From Haberlea rhodopensis (lineage: Eukaryota > Streptophyta > Magnoliopsida > Lamiales > Gesneriaceae), in contig CAJQUN010000524.1 in assembly GCA_907163345.1 (NCBI GenBank), forward strand, positions 248,001-312,000: 64,000 nt of DNA, in the 5' to 3' direction. The position numbers were made by a program, and so were the translations under genes. Shown here piece by piece: positions 35,182 to 47,523 of this stretch (the first letter of the stretch is position 1; the number at the start of each line of letters is the position of its first letter). The notes beneath the pieces are model-generated. The model had not been told where the DNA came from and searched no databases. It was given only the letters and a program-made list of their open reading frames with translations.

Positions 35182-35832
35182 TTACACGAAATACTTTCTT
35201 AAATTATGAATGTTCCAAGGTCTCACCAGTTCCCGACCTTCATGATCTTCCAGCCTGTAGGCTCCTCTTCCAATCACCCCTTTTATTTTATAGGGGCCTT
35301 CCCACTTGGGTGCTAACTTCTTCACTTCCCCCGCGGGATTGATTCTTCGCAGCACTAGATCTCCCACCTGAAAAGCCCTCGGGCGAACCCTCCGATTGTA
35401 AGCATTGGTCACCCTTATTTTGTACAATTCCACTTTAGCCAAGGCTTTCTCTCTTAATTCCATAATCCCATCTAACTCCAACTTCCTTTTTTCTTCATTC
35501 TGATCGGGATCGTATCTTTGTACCCGAAGAGACTCCACTCCAATTTCTACTGGAATGAGGGCCTCAGATCCATACACTAAGCTGTATGGAGTCTCTCCTG
35601 TGGATACCCGAGGAGTCGTTCTATAAGCCCATAAGACCCCGGGTAATTCATTTACCCACTCCCCTCGAGCCCCTTCTAGTCTTGTCTTGATCCCGTGCAA
35701 TAAAATCCGATTAATCACTTCCGCTTGCCCATTTGCTTGAGGATAGGCGACTGAAGTGAAGACTTGTTTAATTTTCATATCTTTGCACCATTCTTGTATG
35801 GAAGCCAAGCGTGTCCGAGAAATCCGCCACAT
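35182..35832 (-). pseudogene. Integrase C-terminal part of Tat-like pol, fused to LTR sequence
   Basis: From about 35800 the minus strand reads IQEWCKDMKIKQVFTSVAYP, then QANGQAEVINR, LPGVLWAYRTTPR, TPYSLVYGSEALIP and a C-terminal DLVLRRINPAGEVKKLAP..GPYKIKG stretch, ending with a stop at 35182. This is the second half of a Ty3/gypsy integrase. The first ~10 residues of the open frame (MWRISRTRLA) are translated LTR sequence: a deletion joined the LTR directly to mid-integrase, removing gag, protease, reverse transcriptase, RNase H and the integrase N-terminus. Confidence 0.92.
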
Positions 35833-36058
35833 TTATGCACGTTCAATCCCCGCCGGTTAATTAGTTTTAATTATGACCGAGTCTTCCGCTATGCTTTGAC
35901 CAAAATCCCGAAGAGGGTAAAGGATGCTCGATAATATGCTGGTCAGTATCCTGTGTTCGGTAAACCTCTCTTCGGTCTAACTTCTGCTCGGCGCTTTTAG
36001 GGTTCGTATCTTCATAAATGGATTTTACCCGAGGAAATCAATATGTCATATGACATCA
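35798..36058 (-). repeat. Truncated second LTR copy of the Tat-like element (261 bp)
   Basis: Nearly identical to 31227-31486, apart from one extra T in a T-run. It has the same LTR start TGATGTCATATGAC at its outer edge (36058). Only the first ~260 bp of the LTR remain. Confidence 0.9.
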
Positions 36059-37936
36059 ACTGGCTTAAGTGTTCGACCTGATTTGAGTCTCTGTTTATAT
36101 AGCATACCCCAAATTATTGAGATTAAAAAGCTAGTTATTATTGTTGTTGTATCTGTGAAGACTTCTTTTGTTTTATAAATCCACATCATGTTTTCTATCG
36201 ATAAAATAATAATTTTTTAATATAATTAATTTAGATAACACAAAGCATTTAAAATTAACTATAATATAAGGGCACCATGGAATGACCATCATTATATCCT
36301 TGGTGTATCTTGTACCATTCAAACTTCTTCTAATTGAATGTCGGAAGGAAGAAAAAAATTCGAAAACTCCTATTTGTAACGATAATACCAAAATATCAAG
36401 TTGGCTCAGGACTCCATTTGCTAGCCACTGATAATTGCATAGAAGATCTACTTCTAACCTCTTAGGAATGAACGGTCTATTTTGTTTCTATTTTTGAAAC
36501 ATGAATTAAAGTAGTACATATTTTAGCTCCTTATCACCATGGGTGGGGAAAATATGAATCCTTCTTTCTACCATACTATCGATCTTTTATTCTATAAAAT
36601 TTTAATATAGAATAAAAAGATTCTATAACCGAAAAATGGAAAAGATTCTTAGAATTGCCAAAATACACTATATTATGCTATATTTCATTCATTGGAGCCA
36701 GTTTTCAATAAATCGAGCAAATATTTTCATGCGAAAATTAACTAATTTAACTCAATATTTTTCATAGAGGTAATTTAGAATATGTTATGAGCTATTTTCC
36801 ATTATTATTTACAACTGATCAAAAATTAATCAAGGATTTGAGATATAAAATCAAAGTATTTAAAAATCAATATTATTTAAAAATACTTATAGTTACGGAT
36901 AATTTTAAATACTTCTAAAATGTATGCCGCAAGCAATAATTACTCGTACTTGAAAAATAAAAGGAATGATTTTTTTTAAATTAAAAAATCATTGCATTTA
37001 TGTTCTATATATAATATCAAATATTTCAAAATTTACAACTCGATTGGTGAAGGTCGAGAGTTGCTACCTCATAAGATACTGGTTGTTGGATATGGATATT
37101 ATCATCTAATGATTGATATGTGTTCTTACGAGGGGCAGGCAAGCATCAACCACCTTTGGGTGAAACATCAACCCCTTGGGTCCCGAAACATAAGGTGGAT
37201 GGCTGGGATTAGCCTCTCCTTGTTCTTAAATACAGAAATGACGGGACATCAGAAAAAAAAATTTTGTTGTTGGGCGGACCCTGACCAATTTAAAACCAAA
37301 TGGTGACATATCCGTTGGCTGATGTTCATGCTTTATTTAGATATAAATAATTAATAATAATTTATTTATGTCATTTTCAATTTTCCGATTTCATAACAGG
37401 GAAAACAAAGCAAATTTGAAGAGTTTTCTTCTGCCAATTTTCATATCGTTGTCAATTATTTCTGTTGTTATCATCTAAAAACTCGTCAATTTTTGGAATT
37501 GACAGTAGCTCATATCATATTCGATAAAGTGAGATTACAATAGTTGATTATATATTAATAATACGGCATCATTACATTCTTTTAAAATAAGATTTTCAAA
37601 TACTCTTTTAAAATTATATCCACGTATCTAATAATAAGTCCATACACAAATGTATCAAATGTCATTTAATAAATATTTAACAAAAATGTGCCTTCAGGCT
37701 GAGCCTGGCTGATAAAAGCTTACTATTTCCTCTTTGAGAATATCTCAATTCAAGACTTATATAAAACATTTATCTCTCCCTTTGCATAAATTTTTTTTTT
37801 TAACAAAACTATGGATCATGTTTGTAAGTACAAAATCCATTTTGGATACATTAACACAAAAGAGTATCCATGAGATTATATCGTTGCATTTGTTGTTGAT
37901 CCCCGCGGAAAAATTATGGCTGGAGTGGGAATTCAA
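36059..37936. other. Intergenic, no gene seen
   Basis: AT-rich DNA. Frames such as 36992-37306 lack any recognised domain and have no splice or promoter context. No repeat structure was recognised. Confidence 0.5.
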
Positions 37937-38910
37937 GCGGTGTATAAAAAATTGTACACCACAACCCACCTGACCAAACTGTATTCATATCTATTTGTAC
38001 CCGTTAACATTTAAAAAAGGGGTCGCAATCAAAAAATTGAGCAACCCGTATTTATTTGGGTAGGGAGTGGATTGTTGTAACTTCACCCGCCTACCCACAC
38101 AATCCGTCAGCATATTTATATATTAAGGATGTCTTAAATTATAAAAGTAAATTTTATATGAGTTTTAAGTTGTAGATTGTAATATTTAAAACACACCAAT
38201 ATTTCAATTTGGTGATTTCTTGTATATTATCTAGAGTATAACTTGTACTCACCTTTTTAATATAATTTATTTTTAAAAACAATGTTGATTCATTGAGAAA
38301 CAATAGTTTCAAGTTCACAAGAAATGTTTTTCTATTTTGGGAACTTCATTTTGTAATAACAAGAAACGCTTTTTATTTTGTAAACTTATGTATTCTTTTT
38401 CTTTTGTACAGATAAATGTCTAAAGCTATTGATATCCAACTATGATGGTGTAAGATTTTGATACTTTAATTTATTTGATTTTTTTACTTTGTGTTGTGAG
38501 ATAACGATAACGCTTTAAGTTTTAGTTTTAGTACATGATTAGATATATTTAGTTTTAGAATGACATTGATATGACTGATAATCTATTGTTCTAACTATCT
38601 TTGATTTTCAATTGCAAAGAATTTGATAATTATGTTTCAAATAATATTTTTGTTTATATAATTTTAGATTTTATTGTTTTACGTTACTTTATCATTTTAT
38701 TTATTTTAGTTTTGTTTTATTATTATCAACAGTAGATACCGTTTAAAACTTATAAAATGCACTACTCATAATTTATTTTTACTTAACCTGCCAAACCACC
38801 CGAACCGCATGGTTTGTATATTTATTGACCAGTTGTAGCTTAACAAGTTAGCAATCCGCATATATTGAATTGGGTGATTTTGAAATATATACCCACCCAT
38901 GTACACCCTA
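37937..38910. mobile_element. hAT-like non-autonomous element (974 bp)
   Basis: Ends are GCGGTGTATAAAAAA on the left and GTACACCCTA on the right (inverted, imperfect). Flanks GAATTCAA (37929-37936) and GAATTCAC (38911-38918) match at 7 of 8 positions, the size of a hAT target duplication. Subterminal sequence is rich in ACCCACC/ACCCG words, typical of plant hAT elements. There is no transposase frame. Confidence 0.68.
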
Positions 38911-39800
38911 GAATTCACTACAAGTTTTAATACCTGTGAAATTTTTGTGGTCACTATTGTTAAATCTTGACCGTAATTCTTAGCTTAATCGTACTTATAC
39001 TCCATTGTTATTATGTATAAATTACAACCTATACTATTATCTTTACAACTGGGAGTTAATTCACTTAAAAGCCATTCAAAAATACATTTCGAAGAGAAAT
39101 AAATGATGCGAATAAAATGTTTTAATCTGCGATAAGGAAATTTCGGGCTTGTACTACTAGGTCAAAGTTTTTTCGATCCAGTCTTTCAGAAATAAATTAT
39201 TTCATATATGTCCAATTTCGATCAAAATGACCAAAATTATCTTCTTCTTTGTACCTACGCTGGCCCTTGCCCATTATCCTATCTCTTGTGAAATTCAATT
39301 AAATTCACGAATTGTCAAATTGATCCATGTTCTCAGAAATTTTCATAAAATTACTCCATTCACAACTCTGCGACTGAACATCTCAACTCTAGGCTTCATG
39401 AAATCCCCGTCACCATGAAATTTTGGGACTTATTTCTTCATACTTTGCCGCGTACACTATGTAATGCAAATAAACCAGAATAAATTTCATTCCGTTCACT
39501 AATGTGTTTCCTTTCTTCTCTATGGAACGATTTTGGATTTTTTTTTGTTGCTTTTTTTTATGGATTTAATGCTACAATTAGCATTGAATTGTTATTTCAA
39601 TTCTTGTGCATATTATATGTTTGTCAAAATATCTCTTAACTTAAAATTATTGTTTAGTGGTTGTTTCAGTATTGTTTTAGTTAAATTTGGAGTGTTTAAA
39701 ATATTATGATTTTATATATAAACACACAGAGAAAGTTGAACAAGAAAATACTTTATAATATGAACAAAAAAGAAGAGTATTAGGTGGCATATGAATTATG
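38911..39800. other. Intergenic, no gene seen
   Basis: AT-rich. No open frame of note, no recognisable repeat before the tandem family begins near 39800. Confidence 0.5.
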
Positions 39801-40608
39801 GAGATAAACTACATTGTATTTGAGATGTTCCATGACTATGTTTTTGGTTAAATATAATATGAGTCTATCGGTGTGCATGTAATTTACATGCATCGATAAA
39901 CTCAACTGTTCATGTAATTCACATGTACCGATTTACTAAAATCTTGAAAATATTCCGCTTGCGTTTGTTGGGAAGAGCAGTAGCTCGGGGAGTTGAAATT
40001 AGCAAAAAAGTCTTCAATGAGAAATGATTTTTTTAATATATATTTTGAATGTAAACTCAAAATTACAGTGTATATGAAATGTTTCATGATTGAGTTTTTG
40101 GTTAAATACAATATGAGACTGTCGGTGTATGTAATTTACATACAGCGATAGACTCGGCGGTATATGTAATTCACATGCACCGCATTACTAAAATCTTCAA
40201 AGTATTTTGCTTGGTTTGGTGGGAGGAGCAGTAGCTCGGGGAATTGAAATTGACAAAAAATTAATCAATGAGAAATAGTTTTTTTTTTTTTTTTTTTTTG
40301 TAGATTTTGAATGTGAAACTCAAAATTAAAGTATATTTGAGATGTTCCATGACTATGTTTTTGGTTAAATACAGTACGAGTCTGTCAATGCATGTAATTT
40401 ACATGCACCTATAGACTAAGCGGTACATGTAATTCATATGCACCGACTTACTAAAATCTTGAAAATATTCTGCTTGGTTGGTTGGTAGGAGCAATAGCTC
40501 GGTGAATAGAAATTGCAAAAAAATCTTCAATGAGAAATGACTTCTTTTATAGATTTTGAATGTGAAACTCAAAATTAAAGTGTATTTGAGATGTTTCATG
40601 TCTATGTT

Positions 40609-41252
40609 GTTGAATTTTTTAGGCTTAACACAATAAAAAGTCGAATACTCGATAAAGAATAAAACGAGAAAAAACAAATGAGAAGAAATTGTCTGGGAAA
40701 AATCTGGGCATCCTGGGCAGTGCCCAAGCGCTGTCCAAATTGTTGGGCAGTGGGCTGTCCGAAAAAGAGTGTTGGTGGTTTTTTCGTGAACGGGTGTGTC
40801 CCTTCACGTTCGGGTGTGACTTTTCATGATTAAACACCTTCAAATGGTGTCCTTTGCCAAGTATAAATATAACATATCCATACTCATTTTAACATACACT
40901 TGTGCATGAATTCAACACAATTATTGAGAGAAAATGCAAGATCAAGTTCATTTTGCATCACATTCATATCTTGTTCTTGAAGAAGAGAGTATGCAACATT
41001 TATGGTTGTGAGACTTGTGATTTGTAGTGCTATTATTATAAGTAAATAGTCGTTGTATATTGAGAGAATATTGATGTATTATGTGAGCACTGTGTGCAGG
41101 GAAAACCTTCTTAAGGAGATAATGTACAACACTAGCATCGACTCAAAGTTGAACATTGTCATCTATAGATTTTCATTCTCGCTACAAACAATGACGCAAA
41201 CGAGATCATTGGGGAGTTGAAGACCAACAAGGTACCAAACAGTTTTATCAAC
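40609..41252 (+). mobile_element. Retroelement fragment inserted in the tandem family (644 bp)
   Basis: The tandem unit is interrupted between matching ATGTT words (40604-40608 and 41253-41257), a 5-bp target duplication. The insert starts GTTGAATTTTTT and ends TTTTATCAAC, and has LTR-like texture (TATA-like ccaagtataaatataac near 40858) followed by sequence that may be the start of a gag region. The ends are not canonical TG..CA, so the boundary may be off by a base or two, and orientation is inferred. Confidence 0.6.
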
Positions 41253-41722
41253 ATGTTTTTGGTTAAATACAATATGTGTCTATCGGTGCATGTAATTACA
41301 TGCACCGATAGACTCAGCGGTACGTGTAATTCACATACATCGACTTACTAAAATCTTGGAAATATTCTGCTTGGGTTGGTTGGGATGAGTAGTAGCTTAG
41401 GGAATTGAAATTGGCAAACAAAACAATTCAATGAGAAATGATTTTTTTTTTATAGATTTTGAATGTGAAACTCAAAATTAAAGTGTATTTGAGATGCTTT
41501 CATGGTTATGTTTTTGACTAAATACAATGTGATTATATGAGTGCATGTAATTACATGCATCGATAGACTCAACAGTGCGTGTAATTCACATGCATAGACT
41601 TATCAAAATCTTGAAAATATTCTGTTTGTTCTTGATTTTTTGATATTTGTTAAAGTTCGTGATTTGCTTGGGTTGGTTGGGAGGATTAGTAGATCGGAAA
41701 ATTGAAATTGACAAAATATTAT

Positions 41723-43212
41723 TGTGAAGACCCCAAAATTTGCCTAATCAATTTCCTTTCCAAATCATGGGAGTCATCATTGTCTTGCTAAAATCATAAC
41801 ATTAGCCATTCAAGGTCATTCAATTGTATTACTCAATCATGCCACAATTCAAATCCATTCAACCACCATTCAATCTCAATTAATGACATTTAGTACCTTG
41901 CTCAAATTGTGTCATTAAAGGGCATAAGTTTTGGTATTGGTCAAATAATTCTCCTACATTAAACACTCAAAATCATTTATTCATTTTGCCTCATTTAATT
42001 GACTCATTCAAGTGCCATGCCCAAATCTTGGTATCCATTTAATTGCATGATCAAATCATGACATTACCAAATTATCTTATTCAATTATATGGCCAAAGTT
42101 TAGGAATCCAAATTGAAATCCTCCTACATTGAATCACATTACTCCTAATTAAATTCCCACTTAATTGCCATACATTAACATCCATTCATTACCTTGATGA
42201 CACCCAATAATTTGTTGGCTCAAATCATGACTCTAATGGCCAAATTTTAGGAACATTAATGTAAACCATTCCACCACATTAAACCCATTATATATCATAC
42301 CATAAAGAGATGAAAAAGTGATCCTTTTCATTACCAAGAAATTCGAAAATCCTCTCACATACACAACACTCATTTTCGAAACCTTCAAGAAGAGAGGAGA
42401 AGTTTCTCACCACTTTCTCAACCCAGATCTCGCTTCGGTTATCCATAATGTAAGTGGGTTTTTGCTACAACTTCATTTCATTTTCGAAATATTATTTATG
42501 ATTTAAATCTCGATTGAACAACCCTATGAAAAGTATGTTTTTAAAGCTAAACAAGTATGTGACATGATCATGAATGAAGGACCTTGCGGAGCAACGTGCT
42601 ACGTGTGTATGAGACATCACTTGATTCGACGGGGCAAAGTGCTACATGATGTGGGCGTGCCACATGCATGGGAGCCACCTCTTGATCCTTAAGAGCAAAG
42701 TGCTATACCACGTGAGCCACCTCTTGAATCCAATAAGTCGATATGTGAATATGTGAAAGATATGTGTTTATGTGTAAGACATGTGTTTATATGCCAAGAT
42801 CTATATGATTTGACAAAGAAATGTTTAAAATGATTTATGCTACGAAATTATATGCGTTTTTACTATGTTCAATCGGCCCCTACTTGCTGAGTATTTTCCC
42901 AAATACTCACCCCTTACCTCCCCTCCCAGACAAGGACGAAAAGTAGAGATCGAGGAAGAATTACAAGAACAATTTTGGAGATGGTGATCCACGAAGAACC
43001 TTCAAGAATTTATTAGTTTTATTTACTCTTCCGCATATTTGATTTAATCGAGGCAATTGTATTTTGTAATATCAATTGTAAAAGACGATTATTATTTTCT
43101 ATGGAATGAATAGACTGGTTTTTATCATAGATCTGTACACGAGGCTTGTTGATTTCGAATTAATGTTTGGAATCAACGCCGGTGTTATCGACCCCGGTTT
43201 CGGGGCGTGACA
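41723..43212 (+). repeat. Solo LTR, 1490 bp (Ty3/gypsy type)
   Basis: Starts TGTGAAGACCCC and ends TTTCGGGGCGTGACA. Flanks are ATTAT at 41718-41722 and 43213-43217, a perfect 5-bp target duplication. The 3' end with ggggcgtgaca is characteristic of Tekay/Del-type LTRs, so plus orientation is likely. No internal region remains. Confidence 0.88.
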
Positions 43213-43630
43213 ATTATAATTTTATTTTCTTTGTGTAGGTTAATGAAATACTTGTGGGCTAATGAAATACTTTTAAATTAAGTGATTATTCCTAATAAGT
43301 TCATCCATCATCTATGTATCTATGTCAAGCATAATCACAAAATGATATAAATGCTATGGGTTGAAAGAAAACAGAAAGTGTACTGTAATGGAAGCTGTAA
43401 GCGGGTTTAAAATTTCAATTACCAGTTTAGCTTGTACAAAATAATTACAAAATCTGGAATTCGTTTATAGGAAATATTATATATATATATATATAAACAA
43501 CATAGGGTTGTATTTGAGATGCTCTATGACTGTGATTTTGGTTAAATGCAGTATTAGTTTATCGGTGCATGTAATTTACATGCACCGATAGACTCAGCGG
43601 TTCATGTAATTCACATTCATCGATACATAT

Positions 43631-44571
43631 TCATACACTATTTTAACATTTATATTTGAAAATGCAGAACTCTTCTTTGAATTCCAAATGGTGTAATTAT
43701 TGGCGACAAAGTGGCTTAAGTTTACGATGAAGTCGTGGCTCCGTTTGTAGCATTATCTATTTCGATTTTGCTAGAAAAGTTTCATTAACTAAAAAGACCT
43801 TTTGACAAACAGATTATATGCATCATAATTGAAATAACAAATCAATGTTAATCGAAGCACAAAAATCCCATAAAACAGCAAAAAATGTTGATGGAGAAGA
43901 ACTTAAACATAATTAAATTAATTCGCCAAACAAATCCGTCGAAAACATTGAAACGATTGGTGCTTGGATTATTTTGAAATCTTCCAAATAAATTGAACAC
44001 GAATGAAGCGCAAGAGTTGAATTTGGGAGAAATATTTTCAAGCGAATGGAATTGACGACATACCTCAAAGCCGATATGGATGTATTTATGGAGGTATAGG
44101 AGTAATAAAAGAATGAGAAAAGACTTGTAGATAAAAGAAAATAAAATATAGATTTATTTGAAAAAAGTTTTTTGGAAGGTGGATTTAGTTGGAAAGAAGA
44201 TTTTTTGGATGATTTAACTGAAAGATATTTTTAAAAGTGGTATCAAGGTGTAATTTCCTCAATTTGCTTTAAGCTAAGGACTGAGTGTTTTTTTATCCAC
44301 ATAAGCCCATGAAATAGGCTGACTAAACCCTTGAAAACAAAAACACATTCCCACCTGATACACTTTAATTGTGGTTGTACAGTAAAGACGGCCAAAATGG
44401 AAAATACACTTATCTATTGTATTCGAAACGGACGATAAGAGGAAAATAGACATTTACATCATTTGCCCTAACAAATTACCCACGTTTAGTTTCTTTCCAT
44501 ATACGATATCAGAGTAGCCGCCATAACTCAGATATGTGAACTTTAATTCGAAGGGGAGAAAGGAGCATAAC
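43631..44571. other. Intergenic, no gene seen
   Basis: AT-rich DNA without coding frames or RNA genes that I can recognise. Confidence 0.5.
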
Positions 44572-44776
44572 CAGGGGCGGACCTAGGGGCGATGGTGCGC
44601 ACGCCCCACCCAAAAAAAAATTAATTTCTTTTTTTTAAAAAAAATATTTTTAATTTTTTTTACCATTATTTTTTCAAAAAAACATTTTTTTTGCACTCCC
44701 AAACTTTTTTGAACCCTTGAGTATTATCAAAAGAAAATTTCGTCTTCCCAAATTTTTTTTTTCTGTGTCCGCCCTG
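44572..44776. mobile_element. hAT-type MITE, 205 bp
   Basis: Ends CAGGGGCGGAC on the left and GTCCGCCCTG on the right form an inverted repeat with one base missing. Flanks AGCATAAC (44564-44571) and AGCAGAAC (44777-44784) match 7 of 8, the hAT-size target duplication. The interior is A- and T-run rich with no coding capacity. Confidence 0.82.
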
Positions 44777-45893
44777 AGCAGAACCTTGGTTGCTGTGCAA
44801 GACCCAAACTTTAAATCATAATATCATTGAAATAAGACATAAACTTCCAAGATTTTATTATGAAATAATGGATACTTTTTTTTATTAGTACATCAACCCA
44901 TTAAAAGAGCAACTAAAGCATTACAAGCAAAAATCAAGTTGTCTTAATACACCAAGACTACATAGCAGAGTATGAGTGTATGAAGACCAAACCTAATTTA
45001 AAATTTCTGTGCAATGAATTTGAAATGAACGTGTAAGAAGTAAGCTTTTAATAACGATTGAAGTGCGCATTCCAATGTTCTGATTTTGCATCATTAATTG
45101 TAACATTTAGGATTTAGATATTCGAATTTTCAGACAGTTCTTATTTCTATCGAGCTACTTTGATATATAAACTGAATAAAATAAAAAAATATTCATCGTT
45201 CATATCCCACTCAAATAGAAAAATACTTATATAAATTGGGTGTTTGTAAAGATCAAGATCTATAAATGTATATGTATATGTTTGTATGTGTGTTGGTGTT
45301 TGTAAGTCCGAGTGTATATAAGTGAAACAACAATCAAATATCATATTTGATGAATATATAAATAAAAATAATAGTTCATTAAGCAAATCAAGTCTAAGTA
45401 GTTTTAATTTACCTGAAAATATATAACCTAAAATATCATTGATTATCCAACTTTTAATATCATTAAAATATAACTTGTTTCCCTTGTAACATAATTTACT
45501 TGGAAAAGATATTTCATATTTCTTTCACATGTGTAAAAGCGTTGATTAATTTGCATGACGCGTTATACACATGATAATCACTTCTTATATCTGGAGATAG
45601 CAACTCTGTGTTGAGTCTGTTGACCCATGTTTGAAATTGTTCCCAAACTATATCACGCCATAGTAAATTTTAGTAAAAGAGGATAAAAATGTTAAAATAA
45701 AAAAATGAAGGGAAACTAAATTTTCAAGGTCAAAATATAATTTTAGTGGGGTCAAAATGTAATTTTTCGAGAAAGAAACTATAATTTTTTAGAGATAAAA
45801 TGTAAATTTTTTTTTCAAACAAGTATGCATCCACCCATGCACATGCGTGTGTGTGTATATATATATCATGAAGAGCTTATGCTTTTGTTGATG

Positions 45894-45896
<3 letters not shown>
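44777..45896. other. Intergenic, no gene seen
   Basis: AT-rich, with short TG/TA runs around 45260-45310 and 45848-45865. No gene signal. Confidence 0.5.

Positions 45897-45942
<46 letters not shown>
45897..45942. repeat. (TA)n microsatellite
   Basis: About 22 uninterrupted TA dinucleotides. Confidence 0.97.
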
Positions 45943-45944
<2 letters not shown>

Positions 45945-46001
45945 CGAATATTTTATTAAAGAGCCCCATGAAAGCTCTTTGAGATTGTAATAATTTAATC
46001 A

Positions 46002-46005
<4 letters not shown>

Positions 46006-46060
<55 letters not shown>
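46006..46060. repeat. (TA)n microsatellite
   Basis: About 27 uninterrupted TA dinucleotides directly abutting the inverted-repeat element to the right. Confidence 0.97.
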
Positions 46061-46063
<3 letters not shown>

Positions 46064-46965
46064 AAATAATCGATTTTAAAGTAACCCAAGTCGACATTTT
46101 GGTTAGCGACTTCAATTGAAGTCGACATCGGAGATAGCGTCAGATGGCGCCTTCTATATAATTTTTTATTTATTTATAAAAGGAGTCATTTTAACCATCT
46201 AAGATGATACATTCTATATAAATTGTAGCCATCAAGTAAAAAATGATTTATAGTGCATTACTGCATATTTACATACAACATCCTTCCCATTTTTCAATTT
46301 ATTTTCCTTATTGTTATTAAAAAAGACATTATGATTTTTATTTATTTATATTTTGAACAAAGTTGTACTCACAATTTCGATGCACTCAAACTGTACCATG
46401 TTCTTAATACATAATTGGTTACTTTATATTTTATCGGATAATTAATTAGCACATAATCAACATATATAATATACATATGAGATCACACCTTCTATATATA
46501 TAAAAAATTAATATGGAATACGCTATTTTTAGATGTCACATTCTATATAATTTTTTATATATGTAAGGCGCTATCTTAGATTAATCAAAATAGAAAATTT
46601 CATATTTTGATTAATCATAGTAATGTTTAATTTGATGGAATCATAATTTGTACAAATCAATCGCATGATTCATACGTAAAATTAACTTGATTGCTACAAT
46701 TATATAGAATGTGTCATATTAGATGACTAAGATGACATCTTCTATAAATAAATAAAAAATTATGTAGAAGGCGCATCTGAGATGACACCTTCTATATAAA
46801 AAAAATTTATATTGAAGACGCCATCTCAGATGTCACATTCAATCATATTTTTTTAAAAAAAAAATTAAAGATGCCATCTCCGATGGCGACTGCAAATGAA
46901 GTCGTCATCGGGATGACGATTTGGGTTATTTTCAAATTAAATTAACCCAAAATCAATTATTTTGT
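46061..46965. mobile_element. Inverted-repeat element with internal short repeats (905 bp)
   Basis: The left end ACAAAATAATCGATTTTAAA (46061-46080), followed by aacccaag, gacttcaattgaagtcgaca and catcggagat, recurs inverted at 46868-46965. This gives ~90-bp imperfect terminal inverted repeats. Inside, the phrase gatgacaccttctatata and variants appear several times in both orientations, next to a complementary agaaggcg/agatggc family. No coding capacity. The TA flanks prevent resolution of a target duplication. A Mutator-like non-autonomous element is plausible. Confidence 0.65.
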
Positions 46966-47523
46966 AATATATATATTTTTTCGAATATTTTATTAAAATA
47001 CCCAGCTTTCATGGGTGTTTACGACAAAACTGTAGGTTGCACGTACGTGATATCCACGCACAGTGGGCACATTGGGATATAACTTGTTGGGGCACCGTTT
47101 TGCACTGAAAGGGAAAGGGGTCTGTCTGAAAGCAACTGTGGAAGACAAAGTGTATACGAAAATTAATTGGTAGAGCAACAGAGCTGATAATTTTTATTCC
47201 TACGTTAAAATAATATTATATTTATATAATATATATGACTATAATTTCACATGATTGGCCAAAATTCTTATCTTGTCCATTGTGGGGTAGTAAGTATTTC
47301 AAATTTAATAATCATACGCTATCTTCTGTTTAAAAAGATTGCTTCCAAGATTTCCCTTTTTTACCTTTTCTCGTATTTTTATCACTGTCATTTCTCCTGT
47401 CTTACTTACCCTTTACTTTAAAATATGGTTCTACTTCTCAGACTTTCTCCGAGTGTTGTGTTGTACTCACGGAGATTTCGCCGCTGTTAAGAAATCATCG
47501 CATGCCGTGAATGTGTGAGAAAA
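46966..47523. other. Upstream region of the bZIP gene
   Basis: Includes a 19-bp direct repeat (ttcgaatattttattaaa) shared with 45942-45960 and a pyrimidine-rich stretch near 47350-47410 before the presumed leader of the bZIP gene. No transcription start can be assigned. Confidence 0.45.

Larger units (their letters stand above)
39800..43630. repeat. ~260-bp tandem family with internal palindromes, twice interrupted
   Basis: Units start near 39810, 40070, 40330, 40580 (split), 41490 and, after a solo LTR and a unique stretch, a partial unit at 43505-43625. Shared words include gagatgttccatgactatg, tttttggttaaatac, actaaaatcttgaaaatatt and gcagtagctcgggga. Each unit has one nearly perfect palindrome of the type tcggtgcatgtaatttacat / gcaccga and a second weaker one about 10 bp on. 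The unit has no coding content. Confidence 0.87.

Noticed and set aside
35182..35832. Reading the first residues of the integrase frame as a natural N-terminus
   Set aside because: Those residues are encoded by LTR sequence that also occurs at 31227-31486, so the ATG is an accident of the deletion junction.
36992..37306. Plus-strand ORF of 104 codons
   Set aside because: No domain, no splice or promoter context, and composition as in the intergenic background.
45877..46128. ORF of alternating Tyr-Ile residues
   Set aside because: It is a (TA)n microsatellite read as protein.
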